Source of the DNA: Inonotus obliquus
Lineage: Eukaryota > Basidiomycota > Agaricomycetes > Hymenochaetales > Hymenochaetaceae
Direction: 5' to 3'
Assembly: GCA_032164295.1 (NCBI GenBank)
Contig: JAJHTX010000004.1
Span: 2,108,001 to 2,172,000, forward strand
Length of the DNA stretch: 64,000 nt
The first letter of the stretch is position 1. The number at the start of each line of letters is the position of its first letter. Position numbers and translations under genes: made by a program. The notes under the pieces were generated by a model. It made no database searches, was not told the DNA's origin, and saw nothing but the letters and a program-made list of their open reading frames with translations. Below, in pieces: positions 11,132 to 23,300 of this stretch.

Positions 11132-12502
11132 CTACCTCTTCGTACGCTTGGCCATCCGCGCCTCCGCTAGTTCCTTCATCCGCTGACGCTTCACGGTTAG
11201 AGGAGACGATTGGTAGGAGGCGGGAGAAGAAACACGAGTTGGTGTAATTGGAGTGTCAGGCAGATTATGCTGGGACGATTGGTGATGGTCATCGTCGAGG
11301 CTGGCAGTGGATAATGCTGGTCTGCGAATTCGAGATGTCGAGCCTGCAATGGCTGGAGAGTCGTCACCGTGCGAATTGGCATCCGTCTCTGCATCATCTC
11401 CCCAGGGCATCTGCTCAGATACGATGGAACTACAATGTCCAAGTCAGTTTGAGGGAAGACTTCGTATACGTCCTCTTCACCTTTCTTGGTCATCTTCAAT
11501 GAACGGCACTTCTTCCTCGTCTGTACCATCTAACGACTCACCCTTATCAATTTGGCTCCACTCTGTGGCCACGTCGAGGAGAGCATCCCACTGTTCAGTC
11601 GCAGTAAACTTCACAGGTTCGGCATCTTCTGGACTTTCAAATGGCTCCCTACAGTTCGGACAGATACGGGGATTGATTTTCGGGAGACAAACCGAACAGA
11701 AAATGTGTCCGCAAGGGAGACTGAGAAGTGATTACAAGTTGATTCGTGAAACAGTGCCTTGAAATATTATATACCTTTGTGCAGTCATCAATGACATCTC
11801 TATGAGGCACACAGCACACTCCTCCTTCTCCTCAATTGAAGGTGAAGACATGAGTTCGATAAAACGTCTCAATAGCTTCCGTGGAAAATCAGTTTGGCGA
11901 AGAACAGGACGACCTCTGCGCACCTTCCTCATATCTGCAGCTTCTTCATGTACACCATACACTACTTCGCCCCTGAGATCTAACGCATCCCTTCGTACCT
12001 CCTTCGTTTGAAGCTGAGATTTGCAGATTAGATGGCTACAAAATATTAGAGCAGGAATGTGTGTACTTTGCGAATCTTTTTCCTGTCCTTTTTCCTGGAC
12101 TACAAAAGGTGTTAGCCAACCGATCGATACTGAGGCATGGTGAACTGACATCTTCTAATTCTGCGACCCGCCGTTTGAGCTTGTTTGTTTGAGCGGTCAA
12201 TGCTAAAACCGATACAGCCCCTTTTCTCCCCCGCTTCGGCTGTATCGAGACATCCTGCGCCTCGTACATTCGATCCAAGTCCTCCTTCAAACGGGTGTTT
12301 TCCCTGGAAAGGACATCGATTTGATTCCGCAAATTTCCCATACCATGTAGGGCAATTCGTAGATGTTGCTTTGATGCATGATCGGAACGACGCTCACAGG
12401 GCAAGGTGCAATCAGCCTACTTACTTCAACATCAGATGGGCCAGCATCCTCGGGGCCTAAACTGGCGTGAGTTGCTGCTTGCCTTCGTGTCGTTGCAGGC
12501 AT
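11132..12502 (-). CDS. RING-finger E3 ubiquitin ligase with coiled coil
   Basis: Probable ubiquitin-protein ligase. The ATG at 12502 begins MPATTRRQAATHASLGPED. After an intron the second exon is a leucine/charged coiled coil (NLRNQIDVLSRENTRLKEDLDRM, then NKLKRRVAELED). Short exons lead to EEKEECAVCLIEMSLMTAQ, spliced to LPCGHIFCSVCLPKI and ICPNC. This gives a complete C3HC4 RING: CxxC, CxHxxC, CxxC. The remainder is acidic (ESLDGTDEEEVPFIEDDQE) and then Ser/Thr/Pro-rich, ending with a basic KRQRMKELAEARMAKRTKR, a likely nuclear signal. No membrane segment is seen. Coiled coil before a RING suggests dimerisation. It is divergent from the RhoGEF gene across 225 bases. The substrate is unknown. 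Confidence 0.82.
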
Positions 12503-12727
12503 GAGTGGAATGTGAGAGCGACTGCATATCTGGTATGTACTACAAAATCACGCGTGGGAACAAAGATCCAGATACAGCGTTACGCGGTCACGTTTCGTCG
12601 GTTGTTGTGTGTTACCTCGTGTCCTTTCTTTGAGCCGTGTCGATTATTCTCGGCCTCCAGGAGGCTCACTTTTGTTATAACGGCGCCGGCCGCGGCTACG
12701 TCTCTTTCACTCGCGATCATCTTGACG
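12503..12727. promoter_or_regulatory. Shared promoter, RING gene / RhoGEF gene
   Basis: These 225 bases separate two start codons pointing away from each other, so they must hold both core promoters. No clear TATA element stands out. Confidence 0.5.
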
Positions 12728-15700
12728 ATGCCCCTTAACGCAACACCGCGTAAAGTTGTCCCACTTAGCTCTGGCGATGACGGTCCGTCCCGAAAACCCG
12801 TTCCAACACTCACTAAACGCGCTTTCTATTGTGGCGTTGTCGTTGAAGGACCAAATGATGGTGCTGACCTATCCGAAGGTTCGGTATATCCCTGTAATGT
12901 CTATAACATGAGCTGAAAGACGTAAAGATGTGCAAGACCTCGTTGCGTCGCTGGGAGACAAGATTCCTTCTGCTAAAGATTACGACCAGCCCCGTACAGC
13001 TCCTCCTACCCCTGCGGAGGTAAGCAAACACGCCGTACCCCAACCTTTGCTGATTCATTGCTCCAGAAGGATGTTCAGACACGTCCGAGGGCTCTTACGA
13101 ACACCAGTGCTCTTGCAGACCTTGTCAACGAGCTCGTAGTCACCGAGCATACATACGTTCAACGGCTACGCATACTTAAAGGTTCATATGCCGATCCACT
13201 TCGTGCTTACGCCAAGAATAAGGATACGTCTATTCTTGGGTCGTATGAAGCAAAAACATTGTTTGGGAACATTGACCATATTGTCCCGGCTAATGAGGCC
13301 TTCTTGCGCGATCTTGAACTCCTGGTGTCGCCATCCGCTGGTCAGAAAGTAGGAGGTGTTGGAGATGTGGCCCTTCGCCATCTCAAGGAGCTTCGGACTT
13401 TTGAATGCTATAGGAACTACTACATAAAACGGGAGGAAGCGCAAGAGATCTTCAAGGTTGAAATGTCGAAAAAATCTTCGACTGGTTTCGCTGCGTTTGT
13501 TGAGGTTAGTGCATGCTTCTACTCACCGCGAACTCTTTGCTTACGACGTCTACAGCGGATAAAATACTCGACGAATGATGTCAGAAATCGAGTTGGCCTA
13601 CGGGAGCTACTCATGGAGCCTGTCCAACGAATACCTCGTTACACTCTTCTTTTCCAATCTATGATTAAGCTCATGGGTGCGAACGATCCGCAACGATCCA
13701 AGCTTATGGAGGCGAAAGATCTTGCTAGCCACATAGCCATGGCTGAGGCTGACAGTCACACGCGCTTAGCAGCAACTTTAAGTTGTCTGGCTACGTCAAT
13801 CGAGGGATTTCCGCCTGGCCTTATTTCGAGTAGCAGACGTTTTATCGATTGTATCGATGTTGTGGACAATCTTGCCGAAGCTGCTGGGATGAATCCATAC
13901 GGAAATCAGTCCTCGATAATGGGTGGGAGCTCAACGCCATCAAATACATCAAGCTATGGACCGTCTCTACACTGCACACTTTTCCTTTTCGACGACAAAC
14001 TGATGATCGTCAAACGACCGGGAAGTGAGAAAGCGGGGCGTACTCTGGCCGGCTTGGATGACGTTGACCGAGTTGCAAGCGGTGGGCTTGCTTCTGGTAA
14101 GATACGTAATGCGCCGAGCATAAAACGTAGCGGAATGAGTTTTAGGGGTGTTGTAGACATAACCGACGTTAACGTTACCGACGTATCGAGTACTGATATG
14201 CACCTGTATCTTGAGAATCCCCCTGTCGACCAGACGGACCGCTGGGCGGGTCGTCCGTTCCGCGTGCTATCGGCTGTGTTGCCTGGAGTAGTTGCTTTGG
14301 ATCTCACGCGGTCGGAGGATGAGAAGAGACGATTTATAGAGAATTTATGGCGAGCCCAGGCACGCTATCGTACTCGAATGGGACAAAGCGTCGCTTTACG
14401 CGCAGATGAACAAGAAGTCGAATCACGAGGCGGGAGGGTCACCATTGCACGGACATATTTCAATGTGTACCAGCGCACCATGTTTTTGAAGGAAGCCAAG
14501 AAGGTACGCGTCTACTTTCATTCCAACAACTAACTTCTCATTGATTCTTTTCTAGACGAAAGTCGTTCTGCACATTGATTCACTCGGAGATGCCGACCCT
14601 CTACCTTTTGGGATAGATGGTCCGCCTTTCGTTGTCATAAAAGTTCGGCCGATGCCGGGAGAATTATGTCGATACATAGTGCAGTCCTGTGATCCCAATG
14701 AGGAGTCGGATGAAGATATTGTACAATCCCCTCATGTCCCACAACGGGTGATACAAACAAGTACGTGTTTTCTGAACGGTACTTCAAATAATCTTTCTAA
14801 TCTCCCATCAGTTCATCAGTTTGGACTGTTCAAGTTTAGGACTGACAATCCTTCCAGACCGGCTACGCCTTCAGGTCCGAACCGTTCAAGAGCGCACATT
14901 TTCGGTCTTGATGTCATATCTCGCAATCTCTTTGGCTCCAAGACAAAAGATTCCCCTAGTGATTCTATGGGCAGGCATATTCGGACAAAGTCGGCACTGA
15001 GTCGTACCTCGACACTCGTTACTGAATCGAGCGGAACAATGACCACAGCCGACAGTTCAACGCGATTCTCTCAGCGGACGTATTCGACGGCGGCGACTTC
15101 AGTGTCGTCCTTTGCTGTCGACGACAACTCCCTTGGGAAAAGAAGCTCAAAGTCAAGAAAGCTCGTCAAGCGAAACAGGTCACGATCCCCTACACCAACG
15201 CATGCCGGAGGGAGTGATCTTGTACCTGATGATGACCCAAGGAACCGTTCCTTGTCACGTAGGAGAGCGCGTTCGCTATCGGTGCCAAGGCATGATGATA
15301 GCCTGGAGTACAGCGATCTGGAAGACGTGGATACAACGGTGTTGGACGTCCGGGATAAGGGGAAGGTAACGGTGTCGGAAATTGATCTATTTGCGCGTCT
15401 CGATCTGGCACGACGCAACAGTGAAAACCAACCGTCTCGCGATACAATGCCCGCAGGTGTCATTTACGAGGGTATGTTCCTGCTTCTATGAATGCTGATA
15501 GTAATATTAACTTACTCACTTTATCCACTATTCAAGATGAACCACCCCCTCCAGCGGCCCGCCGTAATTCTCGTGCGTCACAATTAAGTCGCATGAGAAG
15601 CAACAGCGAGCACGATGTTCATAGTCCACATTCAACATCTTATCACACTTCACGTTCCATTACACCCACGCCTGCACAAGAGTACGGATCCTCTAGAAAG

Positions 15701-17337
15701 TCTCGCGCTGAATCATTCCGCTCGTCTCATGATCGCCGGCCCACTGGCCCGCGAGCTCCGTCGCCCCTTCCACCCCCGAGTCCTACTATCAGTACAATGC
15801 AGCTTGATATTGAAGGAGCTCTGGAGTCAACTCTAGCCCGGATGACCCCTGTCCGACCGTCAACCCCGGAACACCTACACCTGGCAGATGGTGAATTTGA
15901 TGATGGCGAAATAGTCGCTTCGAGCCCAGTACGCGAAGCTCCCTCTCGCATTCCGCGTAGTAAACGTAGGCCATTTACTCCTGCGGAACCTGCGCCCAGA
16001 GACAAGCACGGGAAAGCAGAATCTGAATCGTCAGAGACTGAACCGCTCACAATCAAGAAAAAGGCGACGAGCGGGACTGCGACGCCTGTTACAGGTATTA
16101 AAAGCTCGCCTTCGACAAGTTCAAAGGCAACGGCCGCTGGGAACACACATCCAGCGCGACAAAGATCAGACTCCTGTCTTTCGGGTTCCGCACGAGAGAC
16201 ATCTGAAGAGCCTTCATTGCTTGAAGACCTCGTTCAGCTGAGGAAAAGAACGCGCGAAGATGTGGGTAAATCTAGTTGTTAACTGTGAATCATCATCTGA
16301 ACTCGATGTCCTCTAGCTGGACTCTTCCCATCGAGCACTGAAGCGCGTCAAACTCGAGGTCAGCACTATACCCAGTCGGATAACTCAGGGTAGCCCCAAG
16401 ACTCCGGATTTTCGTGCGCCGGCACACATAAGACTCAACCCTACATCTCCAAGGCAAAACGCTCCTGTGGGTGTTCACTCCGTTTCGCGGTGCTTTTGCT
16501 GATGATTGGATTAAATTCAGAAGACCAAGGAGGCCAAAGACCGCATAGAAGAAATGCGCGCACTGATAGAGCGACGAAAAGAGTTGGCAACTACCGCTCG
16601 GACACCACGTCCAAATAGTGTTGTCGAAGGAGCTCTAAGTCCCAAAAGTTCAGGTCCTGACATGAGTGAAGTCCAAAGTTGGACAAGGTCCATTGATGGG
16701 CTTGTTACCAGCGCCGAAAGCGACCTGAGCCGGGCCATAGACAACTACACAAAAATAGAAGATGCTATCGCTCGAGTTGTAGCGGATTATAAGCAGGTAC
16801 GCCATTTGAAGTTTGAATCTGCTACTACTCCTTATCCTGACTCCGAACAGAGCAATAAGGACCTCGATAACGCCTTGTTCTCTTTGGAGCGAGCCAAAGA
16901 TCAGTGTCGGAAATTGCAGGAGAAGTTGATGACTGCGGATACCGAGATTGAAGCTATGTATGGGGTAAGTGTCTGCCCGTCGTCAACATCTTCTCGATTC
17001 TAAAGGGCGGCGCAGGAGTTCAATGCGGAATTGGAGAGCTTATTCAAGAAAGTAACCTCGCAACAAGATGAAGCTTGGGTTGATGTGTGCGCTGATCTAA
17101 GCGAAACGAAGAAGGAGCACTTCCGTCTCAGGAGGGAGAATAGGTACGTCCGATACTTCCCCGCCTTGTTATTTGTGAATTGAATTATTGTTCCCCAGTG
17201 ATCTTAAGCGACGATTACGAGAGATCGAATCTCAACAAGACGAGTACGTGATTTGATTCCTCCGATCAATCTTACCTAAGAAATATCTTTATTCTAGATG
17301 GGCTAGTTTATTACGTTCTCGCGGACTTATTTCTTGA
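12728..17337 (+). CDS. Dbl-homology RhoGEF, large multidomain
   Basis: Likely activates a Rho/Cdc42-type GTPase by nucleotide exchange at the cortex. Many exons join; the start MPLNATPRKVVPLSSGDD is at 12728 and the last exon ends ASLLRSRGLIS at 17335-17337. The DH domain starts near LADLVNELVVTEHTYVQRL, continues with FLRDLELLVSP and CYRNYYIKR, and includes the hallmark LLMEPVQRIPRYTLLF. A PH-like region follows (LHCTLFLFDDKLMIVKRP ... VDQTDRWAGRPFRVL ... EDEKRRFIENLWRAQ). After it comes a long Ser/Thr/Pro-rich linker with many SRSP-like sites. The C-terminus is a coiled coil (RIEEMRALIERRKE; NDLKRRLREIESQQDEW). The total is of order 1,300 residues. The partner GTPase cannot be told from sequence. 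The architecture recalls fungal polarity and cytokinesis GEFs. Confidence 0.85.
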
Positions 17338-17500
17338 TACTTTCCACTTTACTATTACTTCAGTGTTTGGACATGTATTGCATATCTAATTCCTCCATCT
17401 ACTCACTAGTTCTTACCCGCCTTCTTAGTGCAGTTGTTCTGTCTCTTGGGTTTCTTGCTGCAACTTCTATGTTAAAACCAAACTACCGCTGGTTGTTGTG

Positions 17501-18004
17501 TCACCAAACACCCACAACAACAAAGAAGGTCTGATTGCCTTCTATGGCACTACTTGTATTCGCCAGTTGCTGATTTCGGTCTAGGCTGTATAAAGAAGCC
17601 AATTCATTGGAGCTACAAGGTGTACTTGTAAAGACATTGGCCCCACCGTGACAACAAATTGATCGGTTCTTGCTAAGCGTATATTGCACTGTCTTAAGCA
17701 GGGGTATAGTTACTGCCCCGCGAGAGCGATATTCTTCCGTCTGTCTGATGAAAAACGCATTCTCTGCTAATGTTGCCGTTGGCGAATACATCATGCGTAT
17801 GAGGCTGATCTCCGTCTTCCATTCTAAGTCCCTCAGCGCTCTTCGAGTATGATGTTGATTGTCTTCGATAACTCCACGACTGGTCAAACTCGGCATTTCG
17901 TGTCCAAGGGAATGGACCAGTTGAGGCTCAGCCGAAGCCAGACGTCCGACTAATATGTCCAAATAGGGAGGATGGCTCACCGAGGTACGGATGGAGAGTG
18001 ACAT
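17501..18004 (-). CDS. Possible small protein, unrecognised
   Basis: A single uninterrupted frame of 167 codons from an ATG at 18004. It includes mixed sequence such as RRALRDLEWKTEISLIRMMY and ENAFFIRQTEEYRSRG. There is no motif, signal or splice partner, and the composition is only weakly protein-like. It sits tail-to-tail with the RhoGEF gene and could be chance. Confidence 0.25.
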   Translation of the reverse strand: MSLSIRTSVSHPPYLDILVGRLASAEPQLVHSLGHEMPSLTSRGVIEDNQHHTRRALRDLEWKTEISLIRMMYSPTATLAENAFFIRQTEEYRSRGAVTIPLLKTVQYTLSKNRSICCHGGANVFTSTPCSSNELASLYSLDRNQQLANTSSAIEGNQTFFVVVGVW

Positions 18005-18133
18005 CGTATCTGGTTAAACGCTTTCCATTTTCCCGAGAGTTGTTGATGGCCGTCTTTACTAACTGGTCTATTAGTGCCTCATTTGGGTTGTTCAACTATG
18101 ACCTATCAGTGACTCGAAGCTCCTTGCACATAT

Positions 18134-18150
18134 CATAGGAGGCTCCTATG
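18134..18150. repeat. 17-base palindrome
   Basis: CATAGGAG and CTCCTATG flank a single central G, a perfect inverted repeat in an otherwise unassigned gap. Confidence 0.6.
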
Positions 18151-18493
18151 CAGTGCACCCTCCGCCCTTCTTGAAACGATATCATCGCGACTTCGAGCTC
18201 CGTACCCCGGCTGCCTGTGTAAGAATGTCGGCATGTATCCGCAGACTTTCTTAGCGTCGGCACTGACTCACGAGGCGCGAGAACCCAGGCCTATCTCTGC
18301 TTGCTACCAACTTCCATGACCGCGGATATACTCCGCTCCTCTTCGTCTTCGAAGCCACAGAGGCCCTTACTGTCTTATAAAAGGGACGGTCTCTGCAAGA
18401 TAGATGGTGTGTAACGTGTGGTTTATGTTCCAAACTGCAAACTCCTCCGGGATTCGCTTTCCTACTTGCCCTTCCTGTTCTTCTTGACTACTA

Positions 18494-19447
18494 ATGCCTA
18501 AGGAACGAAAGGACAAGCAAGTCCAGACAAGCACATCATACCCGGGCGGGGTTAGGTTCGCAGTAATCCAGACCGGACAACTTCGTTCCCGACACCACCA
18601 AGCGCGCACACCGCGCACTGTGCCGGACGGACAATATCAGATCCACGACACCGGCGCCGAAAGTTTACCGAGTGTCGACCCGGGGGTACACTATGACAGT
18701 TTCCGGGTACCCCCAGCACCTCAGTCTTCAATTCCTGGGGACAGCGGTCACACACGCCCCAGCGAGATTCCCGTCCACCTGCAGCCTCCACGACACACAG
18801 GATATGAACCGCACATTCAAACGCGGGGTCTAGTACCGACTGCTGGTTCTGTTGTCGGTTCCAGAGCTCGAATGGAAGTCGATCCTTACGCCCTTCGGGG
18901 CTTTCAAGGACCTTGGGATGTAGGTTCTCCACCTTTGGACCCACACCCACCACTGGAGACAGTGGCAAATAAACTTACCATGCCTCATACGTCGGCGTCA
19001 CCCCATGCGCCCCATTCATCGGGACCATCCCCCGTATCCTCTTCCGGTATATCCTTGTCGCCGTCGCCTCACTGGCCAGTTTTACCGATACCTGGATCGA
19101 ACCAGATGCAACCCGCTTCGGGTCCGCGATTTGGCGTTAGGAACGAAGGATTCGAGCGAGCTGATTCAAGCGCCTCCGGAATCCAGGAAGGCTTGTTATA
19201 CTTTCCTGCAAATGCAAGTCTTCCGGACTCAGGTGGAAATTCAATGCAGCCATATGATAATTCTCTTTGTCCCACAAATGCTGGACATTCTACCGTATTC
19301 GGAGACATGACGGTCGATCCCCGCCAACTGCAAGACTTACATTGGGTGCCTATTCCTACTCAGGGTAGCAGAGTCAGAAGGAAGTCCAACAATGCACGCA
19401 AACACTATGACAATCGTGATGGAGGTCATCCTCACCGATCGTCCTAG
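18494..19447 (+). CDS. Low-complexity Pro/Ser-rich protein, unrecognised
   Basis: An intronless 317-codon frame from the ATG at 18494 (MPKERKDKQVQTSTSYPGG). It is rich in Pro, Ser, Gly and His with PHPPLE and PHAPHSSGPSP-like text, and ends in a basic cluster VRRKSNNARKHYDNR, which may be a nuclear signal. No folded domain is visible. Frame length far above the local background and a steady amino-acid bias support coding. The function is unknown; a disordered regulator is the simplest guess. Confidence 0.6.
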   Translation: MPKERKDKQVQTSTSYPGGVRFAVIQTGQLRSRHHQARTPRTVPDGQYQIHDTGAESLPSVDPGVHYDSFRVPPAPQSSIPGDSGHTRPSEIPVHLQPPRHTGYEPHIQTRGLVPTAGSVVGSRARMEVDPYALRGFQGPWDVGSPPLDPHPPLETVANKLTMPHTSASPHAPHSSGPSPVSSSGISLSPSPHWPVLPIPGSNQMQPASGPRFGVRNEGFERADSSASGIQEGLLYFPANASLPDSGGNSMQPYDNSLCPTNAGHSTVFGDMTVDPRQLQDLHWVPIPTQGSRVRRKSNNARKHYDNRDGGHPHRSS

Positions 19448-20353
19448 CGCAATACACAACACAACTCTGACAACTGCTAAACGAGGGACGTAGTGGACTG
19501 ATCAAATGATTATATTTCATAACATCGACATTGTACGTTAGATACCCCGAAAACTAATCCCCACTTTCCAAGACCGAACGGTGTTTTCTCGTTTTATATT
19601 TGCAAATACTTCTTTATAAATTCCAGATTCCAATGAACACTCTATGCCTTTTCTTGTTTGGATTCTTGCCAGGTTTCCTAACTTCGCTCTTGTATTTTAA
19701 CTGGATTTTGTTAATCGAATCGGAGAAAGTAAAATAGAGGGAGGGAAAACTCGGATCGACAAGCGTCCACAGTTTACGTAAGCAAGTAGGTTATTGGCGC
19801 ACGTGCATAAAAAGTAAAACGATCCGCTGCGTCCTCCCGTTCACCAGCAGTACTGAGCTGCGCGTGTCGACTCCTTTCGTCCTCATTGTCGATGCCCAGC
19901 TGCCGCATTTACAAGTGGAACGAAAAAGGTGTACCAACGGAAAAAGGCGAAAAAGATAAATGCATTATGCTGCCTTCGTCAGCAGCTCATCCCTGTCTGG
20001 TCGCCCAGCAAGCTCGCCTGCTAGATCGGTCCTTAAAGGTCTCGCTCGGTGGGTAGCAACTCCAGCTGTCACAGCGAACATTGAAGCCGGGAACTGTCGT
20101 TGTCGGAAGGGGAAATGCAAGGAAATGTCCGGGCTTCTGTCTTGCGATGGTAGTGAGCATCCTTTTCGTCAAATCCCAGGTGAGCACAAGACAAAAAAAT
20201 GTCAAAGGATTGGTAGCTAAAGTAGATCTCTTGGGAAACGTAGGGTCACGATCGATTCAACTTCAATCTCATAGGCACCTGCGTCGTATTCGACGCGACT
20301 TTCTCAGCACGTTCTCTCATAGTGACGTATTTCGGACCTCACCGAGCTTTACC
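19448..20353. other. Intergenic, with a possible 5' exon of the PPR gene
   Basis: About 900 bases. The first 500 show nothing. A frame at 19960-20179 reads like a mitochondrial presequence (MHYAAFVSSSSLSGRPASS, then RSVLKGLARWVATPAV) and ends at a GTGAG donor. It can be spliced in phase to an acceptor near 20410 inside the PPR frame. Confidence 0.4.
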
Positions 20354-23300
20354 ATGTTCAGCAGAAGCGTTGCAAGTACTGCGTCTGTCCCGAAGCGGCA
20401 AGCAGCAGGTCTATCCTCGCAAGCCGAAGCTCCGAATACGCATCTCCTAGAATCTCGTGTTAAGAAACTCGCTCACAGTCGATCCAGTCTTCAAGAAGTT
20501 TGGGATGCCTTTTCTGCACTTCGTAGTGAAGAGGACTTCATAGCCATGGGTCCACACGAGCTCTTAACCTTTGGAGGAATGATCATGCGCGAAGCTGGTA
20601 CGAATAGCGAGGTCTTGAAAGATCCTGCTCTGTGGGGCCATCGTCTCGAGAACCTGGTCCTTGGATTAAGAAGGATACCGTCGCAGCATCACCCGGTGGA
20701 GATTGCTCAAATCGATTGTCTCGAGATTGTTGCGCAGGCCCTTCAAGGCCAGAGCGAAGAGGCAGCAACGAGATTAACCTCCTTCCTCGCTACCTCGTCT
20801 TCTGCAAGACATCCCCGTTGGCTCTTAGATGCATTCAAGCAAGTCCTGTCGTCATTGCTAAGGCATGTGTCTGCCGCTCGAGCTATCGACTTCTACCTCG
20901 ACAGCAATCAGTCCCTGAAGGTTCAGCTGGAGAAGGGATTACCCCAAGGTCGAAGATTGTCGCGTTTGTACACTCGAGTTTATGCTGAGCTGTGCAGTAT
21001 TTTCGGTGCCTTGGATTCACCCGCATCGTTCATTGCATCGAAATCCAACATGTGGGAAAAGGGTCGGATTTCAAGCTTGGGCGTAACCATGATCCGTGTG
21101 CTTTGTCTTGAGGGACAGGCAGAGGCTGCGCTAGAGGTTTACGAGGAATTAAGGCGTCAGAACATCCAGTTACGATATTTTGTGGAACATGCCTTGGTAC
21201 GAGCTCTTACGAAGGCAGAAAGATTTGAACGGGCAAATCTCTTGTATATCTCGATTGCGCCGCAATTACCGCACGAAGAGGAGAGGAGGTCGTATGATGC
21301 TACTGGTCTTTACCTGTTTGCTCATCAAGGCGACGTTGAGCGAGCGGAGGACTGCTTCGACCAGCTAGCATCTAAGGGAGGTGTCCTGCCTCAAGAGATG
21401 AACCTCGTTATGCTTGCTAGCGCGCTGCAAGGAGATGTCAAGAAAGTTACGGAACTTTTCGAAGAATTTTTCGGGAAAGAAAACGGCGGATCGGATCAGA
21501 GCGTACACAAACCCAACATGTTTCACTACAGTACCGTGCTTAATGCCTTCGCGGAGTGTGATGATGTTGCTGGTATGAACCGCTGGCTTGCTCGTATGCT
21601 AGCGGACGGTTGCAAACCGGATCTTGCTACATACAACATCGTCCTTAAGGGTGTTGCTCAACGCGACGACTTCGAGTCTATTAATGCACTCCTCGATCAG
21701 ATGCGGAACGCAGGTGTACAGCCGAACGTAAACTCGTACTCCACTGTCATCAAGATTCTTGCACGGCGGCGGGATGTATTGGGTGCCGAAGCTCTGTTCA
21801 AACGGATGGTGCGCGAGGGCGTTCCCTTTGATCGGCTAGCAGTTACGTCCCTAATGAACGCACACGTCGAAGCGGGTTCGTGGAGAGGCGTGATTCGAAT
21901 TTTCGACTTCATCAACGACTCGCGGTTGAGGGATATGAGACTCAATATTGAGGTGTTCAACACACTCATCAAGGCGTACGTCCTCATTGGGGCACCCTTG
22001 GAAGTTGTCCTCCGTATTTTTCAGAGACTCGAGAAGTCAGACATCAAACCTACCAGGCACACATTCTCACTCTTAATCCAATGTGCTTGCGCGTCGGGAC
22101 GAATGGACGTCGCATCGCGGCTCTTCGTCAAGATGGAGGGCCTTGAAAAAGATTGGACCACGGATATTGAGGTCACGAAGGAAGTTCTAACGATCATCAT
22201 GGCAGCTTATCTGCGACGAGGGAACCGACGCCAAGCCCGTGTGATCTACGAGGACATGCAAAGAAGAGGCATCCAACCAACGGCTTACACATACGCTTCG
22301 ATCCTTCGTTCTTATTCAGACGTAGCGTTTGAAGATAACATGCTCATAGCACAAGAATTCCTAAAATCCCTCGTGTCTCAGCCTCCCGACCAGCAGGCAT
22401 GGGTTGAACCATCCTCCGGCCGCGAAAATTCCATGGCGTTCGTCTATGCACCGCTTATAAATGCGCATGCGAAGAAGATTGACGTCGAGACGGCCGAACA
22501 ACTCTATCAAGAGTTCATGGAGCACAGTCAGCAGCCGACAATTGGAATTCTGGCGCTTCTGATGGATGCCTACCGTCGAGCTGGGGACATTGAGGCAGTA
22601 CAGCGCATGTGGTCACAGATTCTGGATCTCGCAGTCGGTCGCACGGCTGAGGTCGACAAGCTACTTAATGCTGTCGATATTGAGAAGGATTTCTTCCGTT
22701 CTCGCCGACGGGGGGACTTACTCTGCATTCCATTGTCAATTTACATCAGTGCGTTGTCGCAGGCGGGTCGTCACATCGAGGTTGCACGAACATGGAACAA
22801 GCTACGAGACCTTGGGCTCCAATTTGATGCACACAATTGGAATCATTTAGTCGTAGCACTAGTGCGCGCCGGACAGCCCACACGTGCTTTCGAAGTCGTC
22901 GAGAAGGTCATTCTCCCATACCAAGACCAATCATTCCGCATTATCCGACATCGCACGACCGAAACTAACTCACCAATTGTTTTCGACGATGAAAAAGTAC
23001 AAGCAGAAATCGAAGATGAACCGTTCCTAGCTAAAATCGAACGTTCCCATCGAAAACGCCCGTCACTTCTCGAACGACTTCGTCGTCGTTTTTCGGGACA
23101 AGGACATAAGGAATCTGAGGATTTTGCGCATGAGTTACACTTGATGCAGCAGATTTCTCCAGAGTGGAATGTTTGGCGACCCCATAACGCCACTTTCCAA
23201 GTTCTTGCGAGTGCATTGGAGAGACTCGCTTCGGGGAGTCTTATTCGTCCCAGCCCACCTCTACCAGGGCCGCTGAACGAGGAAGATCCTGAAGTCGAAG

